DNA of 64,000 bases from an uncultured Ignavibacteriota bacterium (lineage in GTDB: Bacteria > Bacteroidota > Ignavibacteria > UBA10030 > UBA8401): positions 62,001-126,000 of the forward strand of contig CAIOTF010000017.1 in NCBI GenBank assembly GCA_903861125.1, written 5' to 3'. Of the stretch, positions 8,234 through 17,557 are shown piece after piece. Under the pieces are notes generated by a model that saw nothing but the letters and a program-made list of their open reading frames with translations, was not told the origin of the DNA and ran no database searches. The position numbers and the translations under genes are program-made. Every line of letters starts with the position of its first letter. Position 1 is the stretch's first letter.

Positions 8234-9577
8234 CTACAGTTCTTTTACGATCCTGAATCCGCCGTCATCGACCTTGCTGTTTGGTGTATAGGCATAGCGT
8301 GTTTCCACGCGACATTCAGAATCTGCAAGACCGTAGTCGAACCACGATCCGCCTCTGAATACTTTGTTTGATCCGCCGGCAGGTCCTGTTGGATTTGTCT
8401 GCGGATAAGAAGGATATGTTCCGGTCCAGTCGGAACACCACTCCCACGCATTTCCGCTCATATCAAAAATACCAAGCTCATTCGGTTTTTTCAAGCCGCA
8501 ATTGTATATTCGTCCGTTTGCATTCAAAAAATACCACGCAACATCGCCGATGGAATTACTTCCGCTGTATGTATATTGCAGCGAATTTTTCCCGCCCCGC
8601 GCGGCATATTCCCATTCGGCTTCCGTGGTCATACGGATTTTTTTTCCGGTCGTGCTATCCATCCAAACACAAAAGTCTTTCGCATCATTCCAACTGACAT
8701 TTACCATCGGGTCTTTATCATTCCATCCCCATGATGGCGCAGTAGGGAATATCCGATTCGTGGCAATAGTAAAATTGCGATACTCTTTTACGGTTACTTC
8801 AAATTTGCTGATATAATAGCTCGACAGCGTTACGTTGTGAATCGGTCGTTCATCCCGATACGGGCTGTTTCTTCCCATTGAAAATGTGCCCCCCGCAACA
8901 AATACCCAAGGACCGAGCGTACGTGCTTCCGCATTTGAATATGCCGACCTATTTTTTGAAGTTTTAGCATATACTCTGAAAGAAAAAGTCTTGGTCGAAT
9001 CAAATAATCCTGTTAATGTTTTTGAAGTGGTGTTCGCTGCGGTGCTGTCTATGGCAGAATATGCCGATGCATCGATACTCTGTTCTATAATAAAACCAGT
9101 TTCAATTGAGCTATTGTCTTTCCAACTCAGCATTGCGCTTGTTAAAGAAAATGAGACTATGGCGAAATTGTTCGGAGGCGGGAACAATGTCTGCCGGACG
9201 ACGTTCGATGCAGTGCTCGTGTAAGTTGTATTTTTAGCCTTTACACGAAAATAATATGTATTTGTTGTGAGGAACGTTCCCGAAATAGTTGCTGAATCGA
9301 TATTGGCATTTACCGTTTTAATGGTGAAGAAATTTGTGGTGTCAAGACCCTGTTCAATGATAAAAGAAGTTTCTGATGTGCTGTTATCGTTCCAGTGCAG
9401 TTTAATTTCGCTCTCCGTCATAGAAATCAGCTGCATATTACTCGGAGCAGCGGGTGCAGTCTCCGTTGGTGGTACGTTTGTCGGCGGCGGTTCTGTCGGA
9501 GTTTCCTTTTTACATGAGGAAATCAACACTATTTGAAAAAAAATGGCAATAAAAAAATATCTATGAATAGAAAACAT
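8234..9577 (-). CDS. Lipoprotein with two FN3-like domains and a SUMF1/FGE-like domain
   Basis: The 447-aa protein has a signal peptide ending in the lipobox LISSC, a Pro/Thr-rich spacer, two fibronectin type III-like repeats (about residues 46-130 and 136-222) and a C-terminal formylglycine-generating-enzyme (SUMF1-type) fold from about 226. The fold is marked by FVAGGTFSMGRNS, MVNVSWNDAKDFCVWM, EAEWEYAARGG, NAWEWCSDW and VFRGGSWFDYG. True FGEs carry catalytic cysteines in the GGSF-C region; here the motif reads GGSWFD, so oxidation of sulfatase cysteine is unlikely. No sulfatase gene is adjacent. It is probably an outer-membrane or surface lipoprotein of unknown role. Confidence 0.85.
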   Translation of the reverse strand: MFSIHRYFFIAIFFQIVLISSCKKETPTEPPPTNVPPTETAPAAPSNMQLISMTESEIKLHWNDNSTSETSFIIEQGLDTTNFFTIKTVNANIDSATISGTFLTTNTYYFRVKAKNTTYTSTASNVVRQTLFPPPNNFAIVSFSLTSAMLSWKDNSSIETGFIIEQSIDASAYSAIDSTAANTTSKTLTGLFDSTKTFSFRVYAKTSKNRSAYSNAEARTLGPWVFVAGGTFSMGRNSPYRDERPIHNVTLSSYYISKFEVTVKEYRNFTIATNRIFPTAPSWGWNDKDPMVNVSWNDAKDFCVWMDSTTGKKIRMTTEAEWEYAARGGKNSLQYTYSGSNSIGDVAWYFLNANGRIYNCGLKKPNELGIFDMSGNAWEWCSDWTGTYPSYPQTNPTGPAGGSNKVFRGGSWFDYGLADSECRVETRYAYTPNSKVDDGGFRIVKEL

Positions 9578-10201
9578 TGATTTCTTTCAATATGCTAAGG
9601 CGAAAAGCTTTAAGGTTCAGCATGAATAAAAAATGATGCGTCATCAAGCGATAATTATAATACAAGTATCGTGAAAAATTAATCAAAATGCTAAAATTTG
9701 TGCTCTTTAGGACAAAAAGTGATGTGTTTAAAAAAATATGCTGTATTATTTAGTTAATTTTAGAAATATGTTTTCTGGAAAGTGGTTTTGAGTTTTCAAC
9801 GACTTCCAATATTTTTTTGCAAATTTAGAGGATTACACAGATGATTAGTGACTTATTATCCCACTAAGTATCATTGAGAGATTATTGCAGCATTGTTATT
9901 GAACAACTTACGGCAGGTACTTGTGAATTAACATTGAACAGGATGAACCATTGAACGGAGCCATTACTTAAACGAACGGTCCGCAGTTTTCTGAAATTAG
10001 GCAACAATAATTTTTGAAATTACCGATGTGAAAATGGTTTGCGTTGTCCGAATATTCTCCTCCGGATCGCCGGCGGATTGATGACTCGTTCTCTATTGCC
10101 GAAATTTATTCACCGGGAAAAAAAATGCAATTTCGTTCTTGCGCTCTATTTTTATCTTGCCTATATTTTCCAGCCGTCATTTTATCTTCTTAATCAAATC
10201 A
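9578..10201 (+). other. 624-bp intergenic stretch, no gene seen
   Basis: An AT-rich region between divergent genes. I see no convincing coding frame or RNA. Three scattered ATTGAAC words (about 9900-9960) and a short TGATG-CGT-CATCA palindrome near 9633 are the only patterns, and neither is persuasive. It should contain the promoters of the minus-strand lipoprotein and of the MGMT gene. Confidence 0.4.
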
Positions 10202-10711
10202 ATGTCAAAAGTTTACTGCACATCATTCGACTCCAAGATCGGAACCATCTATATCGCCTCGACCGAAAAAGGGGTCTGCAAGATATGTATTCCGAAAGAG
10301 ACAAAGAAAGATTTCTTTTCGTGGCTTCGGGAGAACTTTAATGACGAAGATGTCGTAGACAACAAAAGCCGCAACAAAGAAGTTATCGATCAACTGACAC
10401 GGTACTTCAATGGAAAGCTTGCAAAATTTTCTTCTCCCATCGATCTACTCGGTACATCATTCCAGCTTCGTGTGTGGAAAGAGCTCCGCAACATACCGTA
10501 TGGAACGACCATTTCGTACAAACAACTTGCGCGCCGTGTCGGTGTTCCGCGCGGATTCCAGGCAGTCGGTCTTGCAAACAGTTGCAATCCTGTTCCGATC
10601 ATTGTCCCTTGTCATCGTGTCATCGGTTCCGATGGATCGTTGACGGGGTATGCATCCGGGATCAAAACAAAGGAATTCCTTCTCCGTGCGGAAGGCGCAA
10701 TTTTACTTTAG
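10202..10711 (+). CDS. Methylated-DNA--protein-cysteine methyltransferase
   Basis: Suicide repair protein that takes alkyl groups from O6-alkylguanine. The protein has 169 aa. The DNA-binding part FQLRVWKELRNIPYGTTISY and the active-site motif IVPCHRVIG (C137) are intact, followed by GYASGIKTKEFLLRAEG. The ATG at 10202 gives the normal family length; an upstream TTG at 10139 would add a hydrophobic leader that does not fit a DNA-repair protein. It precedes the UvrD-type helicase by about 100 bp on the same strand, so a small DNA-repair cluster is possible. Confidence 0.93.
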   Translation: MSKVYCTSFDSKIGTIYIASTEKGVCKICIPKETKKDFFSWLRENFNDEDVVDNKSRNKEVIDQLTRYFNGKLAKFSSPIDLLGTSFQLRVWKELRNIPYGTTISYKQLARRVGVPRGFQAVGLANSCNPVPIIVPCHRVIGSDGSLTGYASGIKTKEFLLRAEGAILL

Positions 10712-10812
10712 CGCTTTCATGACATTCGTTGCATCGCCTCTCTTAATTCCGTATTTTCTATCTCAATTATTACTCTTCTTTGTTCCATAACCGTAATTGT
10801 TAAATCCGTCGA

Positions 10813-13056
10813 ATGTCTTTATTGAATCAATTGAATCCCGTTCAACGCAGCGCGGCGTCCGTCATCGAAGGACCGGTGATGATCGTAGCAGGTGCCGGAA
10901 GCGGTAAGACCCGAGTTCTCACTTTTCGTATTGCCCATCTCCTAGCTTCAGGCATTTCACCGCACGAGATACTTGCACTGACTTTCACCAACAAAGCCGC
11001 AAAAGAGATGAAAGGGCGTATCGAACGTCTCATCGGTCATCAGGCGCATCAAGTGTGGGCCGGAACATTTCATGGTATCTTTGCGCGTATTCTGCGCCAG
11101 GAATGCGAGCCATTGGGATATTCGCGTTCATTCACGATTTATGATACAGATGATTCGCTCGGTGTGATTAAAAACATCATGAACGGGATGAACATCTCAC
11201 AGCAGCAGTTTAATCCGCGTGCTGTTATGTCGCGTATCAGCGGAGCGAAGAACCAGATGGTCTCGCCGGCCGAATATGCGAATGTTGCAAAGGAATTTTT
11301 TGAGGTAAAAGTAGCCGAAATTTATCCCGAATATGTACAGAAACTGCGAAAATGTAATGCAATGGATTTTGACGATCTTTTGTTAAATCCTATTGAACTG
11401 TTCAAGAAACATGAACGCGTGTTGGAAAAATATCAGTACCGGTTCAAATATCTTCTTGTGGATGAATATCAGGATACGAATCGTGCGCAGTACATATTGA
11501 TTAATATGATCGCACAGAAGTTCAAAAATATCTGTGTGGTCGGCGACGATGCCCAGAGTATCTATGCATTCCGCGGTGCCGACATTAAAAATATTTTGGA
11601 TTTTGAGCGGGACTATCCCGCAGCAAAAGTTTTTCGTCTGGAACAGAACTACCGTTCCACCAAAACGATTCTTGCTGCGGCCGATTCTGTCATCAAAAAT
11701 AACCGCAATCAGATACAAAAAACATTGTGGACCGATAATCCGAACGGTGAGAAGATCACCGTGATTGAAGCGGAAGACGATAAGGCCGAGGGGATACAGA
11801 TAGCCCACCGCATTCAGGAAAATATCACTAAAGAAAAACTCGATCTGAAACATTTTGCCATTCTCTACCGAACGAACGCTCAGTCCCGTTCGATCGAAGA
11901 TGCAATGCGCCGTGCCGGAATTCCGTATGTGATCATCGGTGGAGTGGCATTCTATCAGCGGAAAGAGATCAAAGATGTGCTCGCGTATCTCCGGCTCGTC
12001 GTTAATCCGAAGGATGAAGAAAGCCTGACGCGGGTTATAAATTATCCTGCCCGCGGTATTGGTGATACAACCTTGGAGAAATTGATCGAGCACTCTGCCA
12101 GGACGAACATCTCACTCTTCGAAACCGTGAAGAATCCCGGTACAGTCACGACGCTTTCGGACAGGTCGAAGAATTCCGTTATGCAGTTCGGTGCATTGAT
12201 AACGAAGTATGTGGAATTACGCAGCCAAATGTCCGTCAGTGAACTTGCGCGTGCCGTGGTGGATGAACTCGGCATTCTCCGTCTGTACAAAGATGAACAG
12301 ACCCCTGAATCGCTTGGCCGTTGGGAGAATGTGCAGGAATTACTCTCGGCTATTACGGAGTTCACCGATCAGAACAAAGAAAAGGCAACGCTTGAGAATT
12401 TTCTGGAAGAGGTTGCGCTTGTCTCGGCGATCGATTCGATGGTCGACGAAAAGAATGCGGTAACGCTTATGACACTGCATGCTGCGAAAGGATTGGAGTT
12501 TCCGGTCGTGTTCGTGGCAGGGGTGGAAGAAGGGTTGTTTCCGTTGTATCAGATCACCCCTGATCCGGCGGAACTTGAAGAAGAACGTCGTCTTTGCTAT
12601 GTCGGCATAACGCGTGCAATGAAAAAATTGTATATCACCTACGCGCGGATCCGGTACCGGTACGGCGATGTGACATATCCTGTTGTTTCCCGGTTCATTT
12701 CTGAAATCAGCGAAACATTGCTTGAGCGGGAGTCGGTCCGCCGTCCTGCTAATACTGCCAATGTTGTTTCATCGCTGCAGAGTGCACGCGAACGGTATCA
12801 TAGTTCTCTTCAGCAGAAAAAAAGAGCAAAAAACGATGCATTCACTCCCGACGAAGAAGTAGACTATGATAAAGAATCGCAGGACGAAATACGTTTGAAA
12901 GTAGGAGTCTTTGTGGAACACGAAGTGTTCGGTCGCGGAAAGGTCACGAATTTGAGCGGCAGGGGAGAGTCTGCAAAAGCGATCGTGAATTTTCAAAGCG
13001 TTGGGCCTAAAAATCTGATGATAAAATTTGCACGCTTGCGTGTATTGGGTGCATAA
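10813..13056 (+). CDS. UvrD/PcrA-type superfamily 1 DNA helicase
   Basis: 3'-5' ATP-dependent helicase for nucleotide excision or mismatch repair and recombination control. The protein has 747 aa. Motifs: Walker A VAGAGSGKTRVL, Walker B LLVDEYQDTN, motif III VVGDDAQSIYAFRGAD, LEQNYRST, VTLMTLHAAKGLEFPVVF and RRLCYVGITRAM. The tail (about 695-747) is a small basic domain with VFGRGKVTNLSGRG, like the RNA-polymerase-binding Tudor-like tail of PcrA/UvrD. Its stop overlaps the next start (TAATG at 13054-13058), implying translational coupling to the membrane protein behind it. Confidence 0.95.
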   Translation: MSLLNQLNPVQRSAASVIEGPVMIVAGAGSGKTRVLTFRIAHLLASGISPHEILALTFTNKAAKEMKGRIERLIGHQAHQVWAGTFHGIFARILRQECEPLGYSRSFTIYDTDDSLGVIKNIMNGMNISQQQFNPRAVMSRISGAKNQMVSPAEYANVAKEFFEVKVAEIYPEYVQKLRKCNAMDFDDLLLNPIELFKKHERVLEKYQYRFKYLLVDEYQDTNRAQYILINMIAQKFKNICVVGDDAQSIYAFRGADIKNILDFERDYPAAKVFRLEQNYRSTKTILAAADSVIKNNRNQIQKTLWTDNPNGEKITVIEAEDDKAEGIQIAHRIQENITKEKLDLKHFAILYRTNAQSRSIEDAMRRAGIPYVIIGGVAFYQRKEIKDVLAYLRLVVNPKDEESLTRVINYPARGIGDTTLEKLIEHSARTNISLFETVKNPGTVTTLSDRSKNSVMQFGALITKYVELRSQMSVSELARAVVDELGILRLYKDEQTPESLGRWENVQELLSAITEFTDQNKEKATLENFLEEVALVSAIDSMVDEKNAVTLMTLHAAKGLEFPVVFVAGVEEGLFPLYQITPDPAELEEERRLCYVGITRAMKKLYITYARIRYRYGDVTYPVVSRFISEISETLLERESVRRPANTANVVSSLQSARERYHSSLQQKKRAKNDAFTPDEEVDYDKESQDEIRLKVGVFVEHEVFGRGKVTNLSGRGESAKAIVNFQSVGPKNLMIKFARLRVLGA

Positions 13057-13775
13057 TGAACAGCCGCCAACTTCCGACATCGGCCGTAAATAAATTCCTC
13101 TCCTTTGCAGGGGTAAGCATTGTATGTTATGCTGTAGTATGGGCTTCGCCCATTACGTTCTTTTCTAACCTTTTTTCATTCGGACACTCATATTTTTTTC
13201 TCCAGTTCGAACGACATTTCTGGCAATACCTTTTTGCATTCGTCGCTGTTGTGATACTTTCCCGAGGGCATTTGTGGAGTTATGGCATCAATTCGCAGAA
13301 CCTGAAAACATCAATGGTCTGGCTTATGCGGCTGTACGCTGCAACAATTATTATCACATTTCTGTGGATGGTGTTTGGGAATGAAATTCTTCCGGTCGAT
13401 GCGTCGGTGCTACAAGGGGGAAAGAATCATACCATTATTGCACTGCTTGTTTATTGGATGTCATCTCCGGTGGCAAACCAGATATTGTTCTTCAGTTTTG
13501 CTCAATCTGTTTTGATGAAACAATGGGGTGATTCCCCGAGCATCGCCGGTATTCCGGTTGTCGTTCTTTTCTCAGCACTGTTGTTCACGCTCGGCGCAAC
13601 GACATCGCAATTCTCAATAGGTTTGTGGTCGCCTCTGTTCACATTCGCACTCGGAATATTCTGCGGAACAGTCTATTGGAAAACAAATAGCCTTATCACA
13701 CCGATGCTGGGCCAGGCATTCTATTTTGGTTTTCCGCTGTTCATCCATATTATTCGGACGGCGATCTTCAAATGA
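13056..13775 (+). CDS. Multi-pass membrane protein, CPBP/Abi-like with degenerate active site
   Basis: Integral membrane protein of 239 aa with about six to seven hydrophobic helices. The C-terminal half resembles the CPBP (CAAX-processing/bacteriocin-protection) fold. In the place of EExxxRG there is NQILFFS (N141, Q142); in place of the later FxxxH there is FTLGA; and the final H-xxx-N position reads GQAFYF (Q220). All recognised catalytic residues are thus replaced, so I infer a non-proteolytic relative. The assignment rests on pattern only. The start overlaps the uvrD stop and the stop overlaps the next start (ATGA), so three genes are tightly coupled. Confidence 0.55.
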   Translation: MNSRQLPTSAVNKFLSFAGVSIVCYAVVWASPITFFSNLFSFGHSYFFLQFERHFWQYLFAFVAVVILSRGHLWSYGINSQNLKTSMVWLMRLYAATIIITFLWMVFGNEILPVDASVLQGGKNHTIIALLVYWMSSPVANQILFFSFAQSVLMKQWGDSPSIAGIPVVVLFSALLFTLGATTSQFSIGLWSPLFTFALGIFCGTVYWKTNSLITPMLGQAFYFGFPLFIHIIRTAIFK

Positions 13776-15292
13776 AAAAATTCATTCTGATATTTCTCTT
13801 TACCGGAATCCTGTCCGCCCAAAAATTGGACAATACTCCTTTGGTTACGGTCGGCGGCATCACCATCACCAAAAAAGAATTTCTTTCGCGATACGAATTG
13901 ACACCGGGAATAAACCGCCGCAAGAACGACACCGAGGCGAACAAAGGGGAATTTTTGCTCTCCATGATTGCCGAAAAGCTTCTTTTACTAAAAGCAAAGC
14001 AGAACGGGATGGAAAACGATTCGATCACGAACGCAGCTGTTCAAGAGATTGAACGGGCACTTGTGCGTGATGAATTATACCGCAGGGAAATACAACAGCG
14101 TATCTCGATCACCGAAGCGGAGATGAATACCGGAATGCAGCGTTCTCTGAACGACAGGAAAGTGTATTTCCTTTTTGCGAAGACAAAGGAAGGGGCCGAC
14201 TTTCTTTCTTCGCAGATCAAACGGGGAAAAGTGCTGGAGAGTTTTTCATTTACAATCGAATCGAAGGATGAGTTTGAAGGACCTGATTCCGCCATAGCGC
14301 GCTGGGGCGACATTGACGAACGAATGGAAAACGTCATCTACAACCTGAAACTAAGTGAGACATCGAAACCGCTGCAGCTCGACGACGGCTGGTATATTGT
14401 GAAATTGATGGGGAAAACGGTTACGGTCATGGTGGGCGAAAAGGAACGGAAAGGTCAGCTCGAAAAAGTGGAAACGATCCTCCGTAAACGCAAAGAACTG
14501 CGGCGAATGACGGAGTATATGAACAAAGAATTGAAACAGATCAAAACAGTGATCAATACTAGGCTGCTGAAAAGCACTGTCATTCATTTGTGGGAGATTG
14601 CGCAACGCAAAAATCCTGTTAGGACCGATTCGACCATGTTCTTTGTGGATAGAAGCGTCATTGATAGTCTCAGGGAACGAATGAGAGATTCAATGAACTA
14701 TCCTTTCGTCACTTTTCCGCATATCAATTGGTCGCTGGAGATAACACTCTACAAGATTGCAGAAACGAATCTGGCAACGATGGCACCTTCGCCAAAAAAA
14801 ATCCGTATGGACCTTGAACAACGTCTGCATGATATCATCGATCAGGAATACATTGTGCAGGCCGGATATAAACAAGGACTTCACCAATCAGCCGCTGTGC
14901 GGAACGATCTGAAGGTTTGGCGTGATGTCTATGTCTCTAATAGTGTCAGGAAAATGGCCGAAGATACAATTACTGTTTCGCAGAACGATATTGAGGAATT
15001 GAGAAGGGTCTTCCGGACCGATACGGCAATTGTAAACAATAATGATGTTGCCAGAGAGAAATTGAAACAATTAAAAACGGACGATATACTGAACAGAGCA
15101 ATCGGCGAAGTTGCGAACGGAACTGAGATCACATTCTATGAAAAGAATTTCAAGGAAGTCCAGGTCGGAACGGCGGCCTCGCTGGTCTACCGCTACTTAG
15201 GTTTTGGAGGAAGGATGTTCGCAGTTCCTTTTGTAACGCCGCAACTCGGCTGGATCAACTACTGGAAGAATAAAGATGTCATACTACCTTGA
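13772..15292 (+). CDS. SurA/PpiC-like periplasmic peptidyl-prolyl isomerase
   Basis: Envelope chaperone of 506 aa. A signal peptide (MKKFILIFLFTGILSAQ) is followed by the SurA N-terminal signature VTVGGITITKKEFLSRYEL and a helical chaperone part. A parvulin-type segment spans about residues 120-215 (ARWGDIDERMENVIYNL and KPLQLDDGWYIVKLMG). A second, divergent SurA-like half follows without clear parvulin motifs. It probably assists outer-membrane protein folding. It overlaps the upstream gene by ATGA and the downstream gene by 17 bp. Confidence 0.8.
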   Translation: MKKFILIFLFTGILSAQKLDNTPLVTVGGITITKKEFLSRYELTPGINRRKNDTEANKGEFLLSMIAEKLLLLKAKQNGMENDSITNAAVQEIERALVRDELYRREIQQRISITEAEMNTGMQRSLNDRKVYFLFAKTKEGADFLSSQIKRGKVLESFSFTIESKDEFEGPDSAIARWGDIDERMENVIYNLKLSETSKPLQLDDGWYIVKLMGKTVTVMVGEKERKGQLEKVETILRKRKELRRMTEYMNKELKQIKTVINTRLLKSTVIHLWEIAQRKNPVRTDSTMFFVDRSVIDSLRERMRDSMNYPFVTFPHINWSLEITLYKIAETNLATMAPSPKKIRMDLEQRLHDIIDQEYIVQAGYKQGLHQSAAVRNDLKVWRDVYVSNSVRKMAEDTITVSQNDIEELRRVFRTDTAIVNNNDVAREKLKQLKTDDILNRAIGEVANGTEITFYEKNFKEVQVGTAASLVYRYLGFGGRMFAVPFVTPQLGWINYWKNKDVILP

Positions 15293-15998
15293 TTTTTTAC
15301 AAAAAACATTTTTTTACGACATACGATATCCGTCCGTAACCCTAATCATCATTCTCTTTTCTTTTTTGAATTCATTCTTTCTTGTTGGGCAAGTAAAATA
15401 TGCCCGAAACAACGAAGGAATGCTCTCGTACAGTGCATCAGCTACTTCAATAAACAGCAGTTCAGCATTAAGCGGACAAATATCATACAGCCCGAAAGGG
15501 AAACAAGGGATAGGGTTGATGTATTTATACAATATGAGTCCGGAGATAAATGGACTCGGAATACTGTTGGAACAATATCTCTTTAGACCGATTGATGGTG
15601 CTGGCATTGGTATCAATATAATTGCGTCGGCAGCAAAAACGTGGTCCACAGTAACGGAGACTATAGTTTACGGGTATGTCAACGGCAGTTTCAAACAAAG
15701 TCAATCCGAATATAGCGTAAAAGGTCAATCGGTTATGTTAGGCCTTGAATTATTTCTTCATCTTCCCGACAGAGTTTTTGCTCCGGAACCGTTCCTTCAA
15801 ATAAGCAGAACATTCTCTAAAGCAGGTTCTTCGAAAAGAACTATCACATCCAACGACAATTCATATGTCTTTGGAATTGATAGTATTATAGGAAGGATGA
15901 ATAAGAATTTCGACTCTGTTGCTTTCGGTTATGTCATTCATGACAAATTTAAACCGACATTTACGGTTAATGTATCGTTACTGCACGTAATTTTGTGA
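15276..15998 (+). CDS. Hypothetical envelope protein, possible outer-membrane beta-barrel
   Basis: A 240-aa protein I do not recognise. An unusually long N-terminus (about 22 residues) precedes a hydrophobic stretch (VTLIIILFSFLNSFFLVGQ) that could be a signal peptide. The remainder alternates hydrophobic and polar residues and is rich in Ser, Gly and aromatic residues, as in small beta-barrels. A conserved-looking end (FTVNVSLLHVIL) finishes in hydrophobic residues typical of barrel strands. It overlaps the PPIase gene by 17 bp, so it is the last gene of that coupled cluster. A barrel maturing through the neighbouring chaperone is an attractive guess. Confidence 0.6.
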   Translation: MSYYLDFLQKTFFYDIRYPSVTLIIILFSFLNSFFLVGQVKYARNNEGMLSYSASATSINSSSALSGQISYSPKGKQGIGLMYLYNMSPEINGLGILLEQYLFRPIDGAGIGINIIASAAKTWSTVTETIVYGYVNGSFKQSQSEYSVKGQSVMLGLELFLHLPDRVFAPEPFLQISRTFSKAGSSKRTITSNDNSYVFGIDSIIGRMNKNFDSVAFGYVIHDKFKPTFTVNVSLLHVIL

Positions 15999-16067
15999 AT
16001 TACCTGCTTGCGGAATCTTCTTGCCACATTTGTTTGGATATCATTATCGGTTTAGGTATGGCGAAAT

Positions 16068-17204
16068 CTATTCTACTTTCGGTGAGTTGAGTACTTTTTC
16101 ATAATGGCGTTCGTATTCACCGACGATCTTATCAAGATTGAACATCTCCACAGCCCGCTTACGTCCCTCTTTTGCAAACATTCCGCGCTTTGTTTCGTTG
16201 GTCAATAATTCCACTGCATATTTTGCCATCCGTTCAACGTCACCGATTTCTGCAATGTACCCTGTCTGGTTATGCACTACAAGTTCTGGCAATCCACCGA
16301 CACTAGAGGAGATCACCGGTACTTCACACGCCATCGCTTCCAATGCAGAAAGGCCGAAACTTTCCGACTGACTCGGCATCAGGAAGAGATCGGCAGCCGA
16401 AAGAATTTCCGGCAGTTCATTCTGTTTTCCGAGAAATTTTACCGAATGCTGCAGGCCAAGTTCGCGTACCAGCATTTCGCAATTAGAACGTTCCGGTCCG
16501 TCGCCGACGAGAATAAGGGCTGATGGAATTTTTTTTTGAACAATGTCGAATATTTTTACGACATCCATGACTCTCTTGACGGGACGAAAATTGGAAACAT
16601 GCACCAGTATCCGTTTATCATCCAATGAAAATTTTTTCCGTATGCAGGAATCGTCCACATGACGGTATTCCTCCACATCAACAAAGTTCGGAATGACATC
16701 GATCTCTTTGTTGATCGCATAATTCGTCAATGTTTTTTCTTTCAGATGCCGTGACACAGCCGTAACGCCATCACTTTTTTCAATGCTGAACTTCATCACT
16801 GAAAGGAAACTCGGTTCAAGTCCAACCAGCGTAATATCAGTACCATGCAGCGTTGTAACAACACGGAACTTATCGTTTTGAATCATTTTTTTTGCAAGGT
16901 ATGCGCTCGTTGCATGCGGTATGGCATAGTGAACGTGCAGAAGGTCAAGTCCTTCGAAGTCTGCCACCTCGACCATTTTACTTGCTAAAGCAGGAGTATA
17001 AAGTGGAAACTCAAAGACTGGATAGGTAGTCATCTCCACTTCGTGATAAAAAATATTATTATCAAATCCGCCGTTCAGCCTCATCGGCATCGCATAACTG
17101 ATGAAATGAATCTGATGTCCACGTTTTGCGAGTGCTTTTCCCAGTTCGGTTGCCAATACGCCGCTGCCGCCATAGGTTGGATAACATGTGATACCGATTT
17201 TCAT
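16068..17204 (-). CDS. bshA: BshA: N-acetyl-alpha-D-glucosaminyl L-malate synthase
   Basis: GT4-family glycosyltransferase for the first step of bacillithiol synthesis, joining UDP-GlcNAc to L-malate. The protein has 378 aa, the family length. Diagnostic parts: KIGITCYPTYGGSGVLATEL at the start, FISYAMPMRL, LLHVHYAIPHATSAYLA, TTLHGTDITLVG, ILVHVSNFRPVKR and the E-x7-E nucleotide-sugar motif SQSESFGLSALEAMACEVPV. AGGGAT lies upstream of the ATG. It is a single gene with a strong promoter of its own. The other bacillithiol genes (bshB, bshC) are not in the window. Confidence 0.94.
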   Translation of the reverse strand: MKIGITCYPTYGGSGVLATELGKALAKRGHQIHFISYAMPMRLNGGFDNNIFYHEVEMTTYPVFEFPLYTPALASKMVEVADFEGLDLLHVHYAIPHATSAYLAKKMIQNDKFRVVTTLHGTDITLVGLEPSFLSVMKFSIEKSDGVTAVSRHLKEKTLTNYAINKEIDVIPNFVDVEEYRHVDDSCIRKKFSLDDKRILVHVSNFRPVKRVMDVVKIFDIVQKKIPSALILVGDGPERSNCEMLVRELGLQHSVKFLGKQNELPEILSAADLFLMPSQSESFGLSALEAMACEVPVISSSVGGLPELVVHNQTGYIAEIGDVERMAKYAVELLTNETKRGMFAKEGRKRAVEMFNLDKIVGEYERHYEKVLNSPKVE

Positions 17205-17229
17205 TGTAATCCCTTGATAAATTCTAACG

Positions 17230-17261
17230 CAAACTTACGATTATTCGTTAGAAGAACCAAA
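17230..17261 (-). promoter_or_regulatory. bshA promoter with flanking inverted repeat
   Basis: On the minus strand TTTG (17258-17261) is followed after 20 bases by TAAGTTTG (17230-17237), an exact match to the Bacteroidota TTTG-N19/20-TAnnTTTG promoter. An inverted repeat TTCTAACG (17222-17229) / CGTTAGAA (17246-17253) brackets the -7 element and could be an operator. Confidence 0.65.
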
Positions 17262-17557
17262 CCATTATACAGTTGCTTAGCGATTGAAAAAAGATTACTT
17301 TTTTGATAATAAAATAAAGCGGTTATTCATCTGTAAAAGTATAATGCTTCTGTCCAGTATTTTGAGTAAAGATCAGTTCTAAAATACGACAGAGCATTTC
17401 CGACCGGCATAATTACTAAGTTGTCATAAACTAAAATATACCCTGCCTATGCGCCGGGGTACAAAAACGCCAATCCATTACAGGGCTTTAGCCTTGTCTT
17501 CATCATTCACAATTATTCACTCAATAATTATTTCTCTCATCAATAAAAGGGGCGAAC
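17262..17557 (+). other. Remainder of the bshA-porin divergent intergenic region
   Basis: About 300 bp with no coding frame. It should contain the porin promoter. A TTGTCATAAA word near 17420 looks like half of a Pho box but has no second half, so I make no regulatory call. Confidence 0.35.

Noticed and set aside
8234-8900. True formylglycine-generating enzyme
   Set aside because: The catalytic cysteine position is not Cys and no sulfatase is adjacent.
10039-10341. Plus-strand frame upstream of the MGMT gene
   Set aside because: It overlaps the MGMT coding region in another frame, has no recognisable motif and no ribosome site; the MGMT frame is clearly the real one.
17410-17435. Pho-box-like TTGTCATAAA before the porin
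   Set aside because: Only one half-site is present, so phosphate control is not supported.
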